In this document: positions 23,114-34,800 of the stretch, piece after piece
Layout of the letters: each line of letters opens with the position of its first letter
Numbering within the stretch: the stretch's first letter is position 1
From: Thereva unica
Taxonomy: Eukaryota > Arthropoda > Insecta > Diptera > Therevidae
Length of the DNA: 64,000 bases
Reading direction: 5' to 3'
NCBI GenBank assembly: GCA_949987705.1
Contig: OX465281.1
Location: 196,775,112 to 196,839,111, forward strand
Translations under genes and position numbers: made by a program
Notes under the pieces: generated by a model
The model's database searches: none
The model's input: the letters and a program-made list of their open reading frames with translations, nothing else
What the model was told of the DNA's origin: nothing

Positions 23114-23886
23114 AGGCTGTATCAGAACCTAAAAGTGTGCAGCGTGCAGCAGCAGCGCCAGAGCAGCATGCTGCAGTCTGTATCAGATCCTGTTGTCTCA
23201 CCCGTGCAGCGCAATTTTTGTTTGACAGTAAAACCTCGAAATAAAATTTTTGAAAATGTTAATAATCCCTCCATGATCTAATTCTTTTAACAAAAAACTA
23301 CCGCCTGTTGTTCACTCATTGAAAATTTCGCGCGTCTTCTTTAAATTCACTTGCCAAGTAAGAAGTGTCAAAAGTGCTGCATGTATATATGCAGCAAAAT
23401 TAGAGTTTGAGATGAAAATGCAGCACGCTGCTCTAGTGCTGCTTTGCTTGTCATTTTACCAGCCTCAGCCAATAGGCTGTATCAGAACCTAAAAATATGC
23501 AGCATGCAGTAGCAGCCTAGAGCAGCATGCTGCAGTCCGTATCAGATCCTGTTGTTTCACCGTTGCAGCGCAATTTTTATTTGACAGGTAAACCTCAAAA
23601 TAAAAATTAACTAGTGCCATTAATTTTTCCTACATGGCCTGTTAAATGCTTTTAAAAAAATTCCAGCCTGTTGTTTAAATTATTTGTCGCAAAATTTCCC
23701 GTTTTTTGTTAAAATTCACATGTCACGTACGAAGTGTCAAAAGTGCTGCATGTAATATGCAGCAAAATTAGAGTTTGAGATGAAAATGCAGCACGCTGCT
23801 CTGGTGCTGCTTTGCTTGTCATTTTATCAGCCTCAGCCAATAGAAACACTTGTCGGTGCAGCGCTGCAGAGGTTCTGATACGGCCT
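23114..23886. mobile_element. PIF/Harbinger-type MITE, tandem dimer
   Basis: Ends AGGCTGTATCAGAACCT and AGGTTCTGATACGGCCT are inverted repeats flanked by TAA on both sides (23111-23113, 23887-23889), the usual PIF/Harbinger target site. Inside, the left end recurs at 23474, so a 360-bp unit is followed by a complete 413-bp unit; the first unit lacks the last about 52 bp. Both contain GCAGCATGCTGCAG-type short palindromes. Confidence 0.82.
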
Positions 23887-23892
23887 TAACTG

Positions 23893-24468
23893 ATGGCCCG
23901 AGACCGATACGGAATATCCACACTTCATGTCTGGATTAACTCGTTCCAGTGCCTACTTCATATTAGTTACAAAGTCGAGTGGCAGGTGTACAGGAAGAAC
24001 AAGGATAATAAAGCTGCGATCGATGATAGGAAGAAATCCATTCAGGAAGCGTTTTTTAAGAAAATGGCGTTGAATGTGGATCAACCTTTAGCAGGATTGG
24101 GTAATACCAATAACGGTAATACGGCTAGAAAGTTCTTCTTGGAATGAGAGAAAAGTGCAAGAATTACTGGAATTAATGCTGTACTAATTAAAAATTTCCG
24201 GACGATTTTGTTGGCACAGGAAACTCGTACAAAAGTTGTTCGGCGATTTCGACTGGAACACACTCGGAAAACAGGTCGTATAGCTACGAATGAAGATTTG
24301 ATTAAGCGATTGTTCCTCTCTTCAGACCCATACATCAAGTTTTTAGGCGGGACAAAGAAGGAAATTCCGAAAGATGAAGACGTGTTAAATATCTTAGATT
24401 TAGATGAAGATGATACAGATTCTGAGTACGAAGACGATGAAATTGATGTTGATTTTAACCAATATTGA
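23893..24468 (+). pseudogene. Transposon-type ORF of an uncharacterised insect family, one nonsense codon
   Basis: One frame runs from 23893 to the stop at 24466-24468 with a single internal TGA at 24145. It encodes KKSIQEAFFKKMAL, GNTNNGNTARKFF, then after the TGA SARITGINAVL, LEHTRKTGRIATNEDLIKRL and LFLSSDPYIKFL. It ends in an acidic tail (DLDEDDTDSEYEDDEIDVD). I know this combination from large uncharacterised insect proteins that look transposon-borne, where about 100 more residues separate the GNTxRxFF and HTRKxSRIA motifs. The centre therefore appears deleted. Its biochemical role is unknown to me. It abuts the MITE dimer. Confidence 0.6.
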
Positions 24469-24561
24469 TTGTAATTATTCTAATATAATAAAATTTGTAT
24501 ACAGAAACATGAAATTAATATTTAACATTATATTTAAATACAAAAAATTTTTCAAGGATGC

Positions 24562-24755
24562 CTTTTTTCGCCTTTACTATTTCTTATAGTAATAAATGAC
24601 ATCCTTTTCGGCGCTGTAGGTAGTAGAACAGGCGGCATACAATGGGATTTGCTAGACCGCCTTAAGGATCTCGCCTACGCGGACGATATCTGTTTGCCGG
24701 CCCACAGACATCAGGACCTGAAAAACGTTAAGCAATTTGGCAACAGAAAGTAGTC
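24562..24755 (+). pseudogene. RTE-type LINE RT fragment with YADD
   Basis: Encodes FLIVINDILFGAVGSRTGG and LAYADDICLPAHRHQDLKN, i.e. RT motifs B/C. It is nearly the same as 39985-40165 of the other RTE copy and probably belongs with the piece ending at 21912. Confidence 0.75.
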
Positions 24756-24984
24756 TAATACAACGGAGCCAATTTGTAACTTTGTCTCGATTAGGACAAG
24801 TTTGCTCTAGGATAAGTCAATATATCTTTTAGTTGTACGGAAACTTTCCTCTTCATTACGAACGCACGTTAGAAAATAAGTTAACGGCAATAATATTAAA
24901 TAATAAAAAATCTTCATTAAATTCATGTAACTTATAATATTCATTTAGTCAATATCAAATTTTTAACACATAAAACAAAATTAT

Positions 24985-25897
24985 TCATATTTTTGTCATT
25001 TTAAAACGGAGTGGTCCATCTGGTGCATACATAAAAGTGACGGCATATTCTAGTGGATCGTGATGGTATTCCAGTTTATAATTTCTCAAAACCTGAAAAG
25101 ATCAACGTAATTAAACATAAGAAATTGTACTTGAAATTGTAATTAAAACAAAGCTATATTTACTTTAGCTAACAATATTTGCATTTCCAGATCCGCAAAT
25201 CTCCTTCCTAGACACATCCGTGCACCATGACCATAAGGCATCGAGGCAAACGGATGCAGTTTCCCTTCAAAACCACCTTGACTTGTCTTAAGCCATCTTT
25301 CAGGTCGAAAAGAAGCGGCATCTGTGACATATTCCTCCATATTCCCAGTAACAATAGTTGGAAAAACAACTTGAATCTTGAATGAAAGGTTGACGTTAAA
25401 CGGTTACTTAAATTTGTTAAAGGTGTAATACCCCTTTTGGTATTTGGTAGCCACAAATGACAGTGTCTTCTTGCAGGGTCCTACCATTTCCTATGACTGT
25501 GCTGTACATTCTAAAAACTTCTTTAATAAAAGCCTTCAAGTAATGCATTTGATCTATGAGTGGGATTGACAGTGGTGTTTTAGGATCCGGCAATATTCTT
25601 GTCAATTCTTCATGAATTTTGCGTTGCTCTTCAGGTCTAGTGGCTAGTTGATAAAGGATGGAGCATACAGCCATTGATATCTAAAAAAATAAAGTTAGTA
25701 TTTGGTTTTTTGAATTATACAAATTATGATTTACTGTATCAATTCCAACTAATATTAAATCTAAGGCCATTATGGTTGCAATTTTCTCATTCTTTTCGCT
25801 TATTATGATTTTTTCCAAAAGAGATGGTTCGCCGTTTTTACTCCGATCCTCAGTCTTCATTCGCTTGGTTGCATCTTTAATATATTTCATGCATACA
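24985..25897 (-). CDS. Cyp49a1: Cyp49a1-like exons 6-9 (I-helix to C-terminus)
   Basis: Exon 6 (25897-25735) begins VCMKYIKDATKRM and ends at LVGIDT. Exon 7 (25680-25432) starts ISMAVCSILYQLA and holds ExxR. Exon 8 (25376-25164) holds PERW and the heme-binding cysteine. Exon 9 (25092-24985) encodes VLRNYKLEYHHDPLEYA to KMTKI and TGA. Introns between them are 54, 55 and 71 bp. Confidence 0.93.
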
Positions 25898-28800
25898 CTG
25901 AAATGGTCAAAAATATTACTTAAACCGTGCAAGATCAAAGCCACTGCAGACGAAAATTCTTATCACACAACCTGTTCGTAATGTCTATGAATTATTGTTG
26001 AGATAACTCTGCAATTTTTTTATTTGAAACACCTCTGGTATATCGTGGGTTAAGAACTAGAGAAGCGTAAGGGCAAAATGACAACTTCTCAGGGGAGCCG
26101 AAAAACAATTCAAATTTACCTACCGTTATAAACAAATATCTTTTGTTTTTAAACGAATTCTGGCTTGGACAAACGAATCTGTGCCTGGCAAATATTTTTT
26201 TTGCTTATAACTTGTTAACGGTGCCTGGACAAAAAAAATTGGGGTTGGACAAACTTGGACAAACGATGGACAAACGATCTATGCGGTTAAACATTTTTTT
26301 TTGCAAAGTTGGGGTGTTGGTTGAAAAAATTTGCAAAAACCTTTTTTTGCTTGTAACTTGTTAACGGTGCCTGGACAAAAAAAACTTTTGCTTGGACAAA
26401 CTTGGACAAACGAAGGACAAACGTATGACAAAAAAAAAATTTCCAAAATTCGCATTTCGTGTTGCCAACTTCACAAACCTGAAAATTTTCAATCATTTAT
26501 TATAATTAATTGGGGGGTGGACAAATAAAAATAACTGCTGGACAAACTTGGACAAACGATGGACAAACGAATGAAAAAAAAAATTCTCAAAATTCGCATT
26601 TCGTGTTGCCAACTTCACAGACCTTTGTTTGGCGATTTGGAATATATGGTCATTCCATCGCAAGCCTTTGGCTAATGTCACGACTAATGGGGCCCATCCA
26701 CAGGCCAACTGGTTGCCCAAACTGAGTTGTGTAAAGAGTTGGTGTTTAGGCCCCAAACGCTACAACTGAGTTGGTACTTCAACTGTCAATTCGATATTTT
26801 ATAGGCTATTTGAAAGTTAAATGAAATTGTAGAAAACCCGCGATTATGTTTTATAATAATAAATAATGAATAACAATGATTTTTTATATTAATTAGAAAT
26901 TTTTCAAATATTAATATAAATATTTGTATGCTTTTAAAATATAAATTAAATTCTGAAAATATAAATTATGAAAATAATTTAATATTATGTGAACTTTAAT
27001 AATTGAAATTAAAAATAATGCAAAACAATGAAAATATAACCTTCCAAAAAATATATTCTTCGAATTCAAGCTTAATTCATCAAGTAGTTGGGCAAACTGC
27101 AATACACACATTGCGACTAGTTGCCCAAACTCTAAGTTCCGCCCCCATAAAATTAAAAGATTTTGATTTATGCCAACTGAAACCCCAACTGTCAAATCAG
27201 TTTGCCAACTGCCCCACACACGCTGCGTTTCAGTGCCAACACAACTCAGTTTGGGCAACTAGTTGGCCCGTGGATGGGCCCCATAAGATGTGTAGGGAGG
27301 GGTCGGGCATTCAACTTCACCCACTGCCACGGATGGAGAGGTGTTGAACTGTTTTTTGACGTGACAACGTCTAATAAAACGGTTAGCCGGGATGCCCAAG
27401 CGACAAAGTGTCGCATAACCGTGTGAGTGGGCGTGGCTTACGCTGCATGTAGTAGTGGCAACGAATGCCCACTCACACGGTTATGCGACACTTTCTCGCT
27501 TGGGCATCCCGGCTAACCGTTTTATTGTGTTTATTATATATTACTGTCATTGTTACACTTGAGAACGAATAAAAATTGTGTTTATTATACCGGGTGTTTT
27601 TTTTAAAACTTGACACGCAATTCTTGAACAAAGGAGGGGTGACAGAGGGAAACCTGTTATACAAAAGATGTCTGATATGGAGGGGGACATCGATTGGGTA
27701 TAGTGCGCACCCCCTCTCTTCCACCCCCTGACCCGGGGGGGGGGGGGGGGTAACTTTTTTTTTTTAAATGGCAACCCCTATTTTTTATGCAAGATTCAGA
27801 TTCCTGGGATGAAAATAAACATCTTTTATCTCAAGCATTTTTTTCTATCATTTGTTTTTACTCCGGAAACTTTGATTGAAATCGTCATTAAGGGGAGCTT
27901 TCGGTGGATTTTTTTTCAAAAAATCAATTTTTTTTTTTTTTTGTTACTTTGAACATCTAAGAATACAGCAAAAATAGTTTCAAGAGTTTGCTGTATTCTT
28001 AGATGTTCAAAGTAACAAAAAAAAAATTGGATTTTTTGAAAAAAATCCACCGAAAGCTCCCCTTAATGACGATTTCAATCAAAGTTTCCGGAGTAAAAAC
28101 AAATGATAGAAAAAAATGCTTGAGATAAAAGATGTTTATTTTCATCCCAGGAATCTGAATCTTGCATAAAAAATAGGGGTTGCCATTTAAAAAAAAAAAG
28201 TTACCCCCCCCCCCGGGTCAGGGGGTGGAAGAGAGGGGGTGCGCACTATACCCAATCGATGTCCCCCTCCATATCAGACATCTTTTGTATAACAGGTTTC
28301 CCTCTGTCACCCCTCCTTTGTTCAAGAATTGCGTGTCAAGTTTTTAAAAAAACACCCGGTATATTGCATGTAATGAATAACAGATAACGAGCAACATGGT
28401 AGTTGTCACGTGATAATCGCCACAGCGCGAAGTGCCGTGGCCCGGGGCACCGGTTTTTTTTAAATGAGACAGTACTTGGGTTTCGTGGGGTTGGATTCGA
28501 AACTATTTTTGCTTCCCCACTCTAGAATGAGTTTAATGTCGTTATTAATAGAGTCCATCCACAGGCCAACTAGTTGCCCAAACTGAGTTGTGTAATGAGT
28601 TGGTGTTTTGCCACAAACGCTTCAACTGAGTTGATACTTTATATGCAATATTCGATATTTTTTAGGCAATTTGAAAGTTAAATGAAATTGTAGAAAACCC
28701 GCGATTAGGTTTTATAGTAATAAAAAATGAATAACGATGTTTTTTTTTATATTAATTATAATTCTTTTAATTATTAATATAATTATTTATATGTTTTTAA

Positions 28801-31800
28801 AATATAAATTAAATTATAAAAATATAAATTATGAAAATAATTTAATATTATGTGAACTTTCATAATTTAAATTAAAAATAATGCAAAATTATGAAAATAT
28901 AAACTTGCAAAAAAAAATATATTCTTCGAATTCAGGCTTAATTCATTCAAAGAGTTTGCCAAACCCCAACTGTCAAATCAGTTTGCCAACTGCCCCATAC
29001 ACGCAACGATTCAGTGCCAACACAACTCAGTTTGGGCAACTAGTTGGCCCGTGGATGGGCCCCATTAGACATTAGTTAACGATCATCAAGACAGGATCTG
29101 GCATGGTTCCGTCTTGTATCGAAGCTGCAAGAGTTACGTAGAGTATAGAATTTTTCAAACTCCGTGACACAAAAAATTTGAGCAGTTCTGCGCACCTCGT
29201 TGCCAAATTTTATAAATAATGTTCTATCATTTCCCCTCTTTTTAGTTAAAACGGCAACAAACACTGAAAAAACTCAACAAAATAATTTGGGAAGGGATGC
29301 GCGCATGCCGAATGAATAAAGTTAATTTATCTTTCTATGTGTTGAGCAGAGCTTTTAAATACATGTAAAGCCCCTGCTCAACAAAGGCAGTTTATTCAAC
29401 ATAATAAGCATAATTTTACATTAACTATGCGAAATATTTCTCATTTCTAAATTTAAAATAATTTAAAAAAATGCTGAAAAAAATTCCTTTGAATAAATGA
29501 GCGTTTTCATTCATAAACCGACAGTTCCCCACAGTCGCAAGCAACACAACCTCCCCGTCAAAGTCCAAATTTGGTTTCTTTTTTCACTAAAATTTCAACT
29601 TCAACCACTTTTTTCTCCAAAAAATACGTAGTTAACCAATATTTTTTTTACAAAATTAATTGAACAATTTCCTATGAATAATGTCTGACAACTTTTACGC
29701 CACGGCCTCTAGTTTAGAAGTTATAAGCTATTTTAATGTTAAAATTGGCCTTATTTGGTGCTTATTTGGCACTTTTCGACAAAACTCAGGTGAAAAAGTA
29801 CGAATAGAGCCAATTTCAACATTAAAATTGCATATATACATCGGTATTCGGAATATTTTTTAAATTGTTTAATTATTTGATATATTTATTAATTATATTT
29901 TTTTCTATTATTATTGGAATCAACAGGAGCGTACGCGCCTGATTTGGAGAGACACGTTGCTGGATGTACCTACTCATTTCAGTGGCAGGGACGAGGATCG
30001 CCACATGTCCAAATTCTACTCTGGTTATTTGATAAAATAAGACCAGATGAAATGGCTACTAATCTATGATTTTTTGAGATGATAACGAAAAACATGATTC
30101 ATGGGCCATATGGAGCATTAAATCCCAACTCACCATTCTTAGATAGATAGGAAATGTTCAAAGCAATGTCCAACATCATTTTTTTTCTGAAACTGTAATC
30201 GGGAACGATGGCTACCCGTTGAATGTCGTCGATTGACTGAGGTCAACGGCAAATAGATCGTTTCAACTTCGCCATTATTGTCCAAGACTTTCAATACTCA
30301 CGTAAATGTTGAATTTTAAAATTATGTCAAATCAATCAAAAACATGTGCATAAAGTCACGAAAAAGATTGGCACGTATGTTTTTGGCGTTTCTAATGCAA
30401 ATACGATCAACGAAATAACACAGCATCAAATGGAACGTTATGTCAGCACTAATGAAACGATATGGCCAATTTTTTCATGAGCCATTCATAAAAGATATCT
30501 TCAACTGTGGTTCATTTCGTAGTTCATGTCAAAGATGGCCAAAGGGTATATTTTACAACGAATAATGCTGCGGGAAGGGTTGAACTACCACCATCTACCA
30601 CCGTGGCAAATTCCTTCACGATGTGGGAAGGTTTTTAATTTGCAAGAACTTTGCTTTGCTCTGATACGATATTACACTTGAAAACAAACTTCAAAAACAT
30701 TTCATTCTTTTTCTTCTTTAACGGCTCTACAACCGGAATCCGGTCCTGGCCTCTCGCAACTGCTCTCCACCGGTCCCGATTCTGAGCCGATGTCATCCAG
30801 TTTGGCATCTCTTAGCTCTGAGCGTCCTGGTCTACGCCATCCTTCCAGCGGACGCTGGTTCTCCCTCGCTATCGCACCTCATAGCTCCTATCGCAGACAA
30901 CTCTCCGAGCAGGCTCATCTTCACTCATACAAGCTAGATGCCCTGCCTATCGGAACCTACCGAAGTTATTTTCTTCACAACATTTATGTCGCGATAGCGC
31001 TCGTAGATCACGTCATTGTAGGGTGTCCGGAATGGCCCTTCCTCACATAAGGGGCCAACAATCCTCCGAAGTATATTCCTCCCGAACACGGCTAAGAGGT
31101 TTGAGTGCTTTTTGCTAAGCACCCATGTTTCAGATGCATATATGAGAGCCGGTAAGATCATCGTCTTATATAGTAAAAGTTTAGACGTTACGGTTAGATG
31201 CTTGGAATTAAAGAGCCTTGAAAAACAATAGTAGGCTTTGTTGGCTTATAAGAGTCATGCGCGTATTTCTGGTTTCATGTTATTGTTGGCTGCTACTATT
31301 GACCCAAGGCAGGTAAATTTACCACTTCAAACTCGTGTTACTCTATCTGTGAACACCTAAGTTTTTGTAGACGAGGCCACCATGTACTTAGTTTTGCTTT
31401 CGTTAATGTGCAGTCCCAAATTTCCTGTCGCCTGCTAAATCTGAGTGAACGCTGCTTGTACAGCTGTTGTTGTTCTTCCAATGATGTCAATGTCGTCTGC
31501 ATAAGCCAGTAATTGGGTGGACTCGTTGAGGATTATGCCCCTATGCCCGAATCTCGGATCACTTTCTCCAACGCCAGGTTGAAAAGGAGGCAGGCCAGAC
31601 CGACCCCTTGTCGGAGTCCATTATAGATGTTGATTGGTCTAGGCAGTGGCTTGTCACATTGGTCATGGTCAACCTACATAAGCTTGTCACTTTGTTGGGG
31701 ATGCCGAATTCTCTCATGGCTTTGTAGAGTTCTACTCTGGCTATGCTATTATAGGCGGCTTTAAAGTGTATGAAGAGGTGTTGAATTGAATTTTGAAACT

Positions 31801-34800
31801 CTAGAGTTTTTCTATAGCCTGTCTCAAAGTGAAAATCTGATCAGTCGTTGATTTGCCTAGCCTGAAGCCACACTGTTATTTGGCCTATGATGTTTCTGGC
31901 GTATGGGACCATCTTGTTTTGTAGGATATCGGAGAATATCTTATACGGTACTCAACAACGTTATACCGCGATAACTAGTGGACACTGTGATATCTCCTTT
32001 CTTATGTACCGGGCAGAGGATGCCTTTTTTCCAGTCTTCTGGCATCACTTCCTGCTGCCATACTTGCACAATTAATTCATGAATCGCTTGGTGTAATGTA
32101 GGCCCTCCATATTTAACCAGCTCCGCTGGGATGTCGTCTGCACCCGAGGCCTTGTTGTTTTTGAACCAGCTGATGGCTCTACTAACTTCTTCTAAGCTTG
32201 GTGGCTCGCTATTTAGCAATTCAAGAAAGTGCTCTTCCCATCGCTCCAAGATGCCTTTAGGATCGGTGATCAGATTCCCTTCTTTGCGTCTGCGGACTCT
32301 ATGGTAGAACCCCCGCGCCTGGTGCGGCCGTCGCTCTCTGAACTGTTCTAGTTCACAGACGAGATTTTTTTCCCAGGCTTCCTTTTTTCGTCTGCGAAAT
32401 GCTTTAGGGCAGATTTATACATTGCTTCGCACCAACCTGCACTGTGACCTGCACTTTTTTTGTCTGCATTTGAAGTAAAAGATGCTTTAATTGGGTAAAT
32501 TACCCTATCCATCATTCGGTTCTCAACTTAAACCAGTTTGTGTATAATGTAGGTACTACACTAAGTATTTTTTTCTGCCTCTTCTTCGTGTAACGATTGT
32601 GAGGTCTATGTAGTTGTACAATAACCGCGAATGAGGGGGGAAGTTTCTCATAGTTTTCACCGATCCGCGAGAACGATGTTATAATTGTGTTAGTGTGATG
32701 GATGAGTGAGCCTGACAAATTTCCTGAAGCAAAACTGAGCAAAAACCACACTTCCCTATAACCCTTTGCCTGTAAAAGCGATTTGTGTATGGGTATGGTG
32801 TAGTTACCCAGTAGGAATTCTAGGAAGGCCTTATCGATGGAGCACTGAAATAAAAAAAAAAGTACTCATCTGGTAAGGGGTACCCCTTATTTTCTTGGTG
32901 CTAGATGAGCGCTTATAATTATAACCTATTACAAGAGAAGGCAGATGGTAAGGTGTAGTCCAGAATTAGACCCAAACAAGTGAGAATCTGCCCGATGACT
33001 CGGGAGCTTTCCTGGAATTTTCATAAATTTTATAGAAAAAAGAAAACGGGCAATTATCTCCGTCGACATAAAATGCGACATTAGCATACTCAATAGCCCG
33101 GCTCTCACTCGATACGGAGGACAAGCAGCTTTGGAGAAGTGGTTAGAATTTAGTTGGAGGACTGCTTAGGTAAAGCCACTCTCGGGCTTGGAAAGAAAAA
33201 GGCATTTGTAAAAGACATTGATTATCTATAAGTAGATGCGTAATCATGGGACCTGCGAGGATGGCGGGTGTTGGTGTTTGGCGGCGCTGGCGTCTGTTTT
33301 CTTTTTGCGGTTTGTTCTTTCGGTAAAACTTGCAAGATTTGGAAGCTTTGGTTTGGAGTTTCGATAATTCATAATAAAAAAGCTGAGGGTTATCGATGAT
33401 GGAAATAAAGTGTACATAAGAAGGTATTTTCTTGGAACATTAAAATGAAGTTGGCTGGGGCGCGGTGCCGTATACAAATTTGAGATATCGAATCTCATGA
33501 TTTTTCAGTTTTCGGACTTTTTGATTTTATGAGACTTATTTGCATTAGTTAGCGAAAAGTCCATTTGCAACGCAAAGGAATGAGAGGGGGAGGGGTGTCG
33601 AAACACCGTTTTGAAACTATTTCTCTTCATGTTTTTTGGTGGCTGATTATGAAAATCAGCAGGAAATTTTAGGACTGCAATAAAATATGTTTGTCACCCT
33701 TATAAATATAAAATACACCCCTTTTTAAGGATAAGGATAATTATAATAATCAAATTAAATGCACTCTTTTTTATATTTATTTGCGAAGGTGGTTGATTTT
33801 TATTTAATCTAGCCAAATTTTATCAAGCATTAAGGGGATAAAACTAAAGGGAAGTAATATTTTAAAAATCAACTTTATACAGCAGCTTTTTTCTACGTTT
33901 TGGGTAATTGTTGCTGCTACCGGATTGCAGGTTGGTTGCTTGGTATTGTTAAGAAGAAATAAGTCATTTTCAACCACCCCTAGATACAGGTTGTATTTGA
34001 AAAATGATTCAAATATTTTTATGTGTTTAAATTTTATTTTTGATGAAATAATATCAAAAATAAATTTATTATAACCTCTTTTTCAATGCGGTGAATCCAC
34101 CACCCTTGAATCAAATCAAAATAAAAAAAAAAACTTGAAAAATGTTGTACGATTTTTGAACAAATTTCCCAAAATAACTCTTGTACAACTAGTCCATTAT
34201 TTAGTTTGTCATATCATGGTTCATTGTCTTGCAGTAAGATTAGTACAAGGGTGGAATAGGTTAACCATTATGATAGTTGGGAGGTGGAATTGACGAGGAA
34301 TTCTGCGTTTGAATTCTGGGATGTTGTATGAGCTCGGAAATACTAACCGATTATTCCAGAATCCAGTTGTTCTTTTTAGAAACGAATTCCTATTTTGTAG
34401 AGTGCCCGAAAAGAGGGCTGCAGGTGGAAGGAGTGAGACGAGTTATCTAATTTGGTGTTGAGGGAATAAGATTGCCGTGCAGTCAGGAGAGGGTTTATTT
34501 CGATGGTAGTGAGATAGTGGCGAAAGGGTGTTGTATGTTTAGCAAGTAATTTGTTGATCTACACAGGAAGCACCAAGATTTATTGATTGTCAGTTCGCCT
34601 TCGACGATAACTTCGGAAGTTTACGGGATAAAACTGATAAAAGTGTTTAAATATTCTCCGTTTTTACAACCCAGCGGGAAATGTAATGGCTAAGCGAGGT
34701 GATAATGAGATGGACCCATTACCTTTGTGATGAAATAATAGCTTACTTTTACATAGGGAGTCCTATGGCGGTAAGTACTTACTGTAGGCATTACAAACGA

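Larger units (their letters stand above)
27353..28460. mobile_element. Hairpin repeat family A, copy split by a foldback insertion
   Basis: From TTTTGACGTGACAACGTC through a palindrome around GTTAGCCGGGATGCCC to 27589, then resuming at 28362 and ending GGCCCGGGGCACCGGTTTTT. The uninterrupted copy is at 44474-44813. The hairpin includes CACACGGTTATGCGACAC on both arms. Class unknown. Confidence 0.75.

Noticed and set aside
24985..25376. CYP302A1 (disembodied) as the identity of the P450
   Set aside because: The heme-loop context and the PGPKPIPILGNTW start did not fit what I know of that family; CYP49A1 fits throughout.
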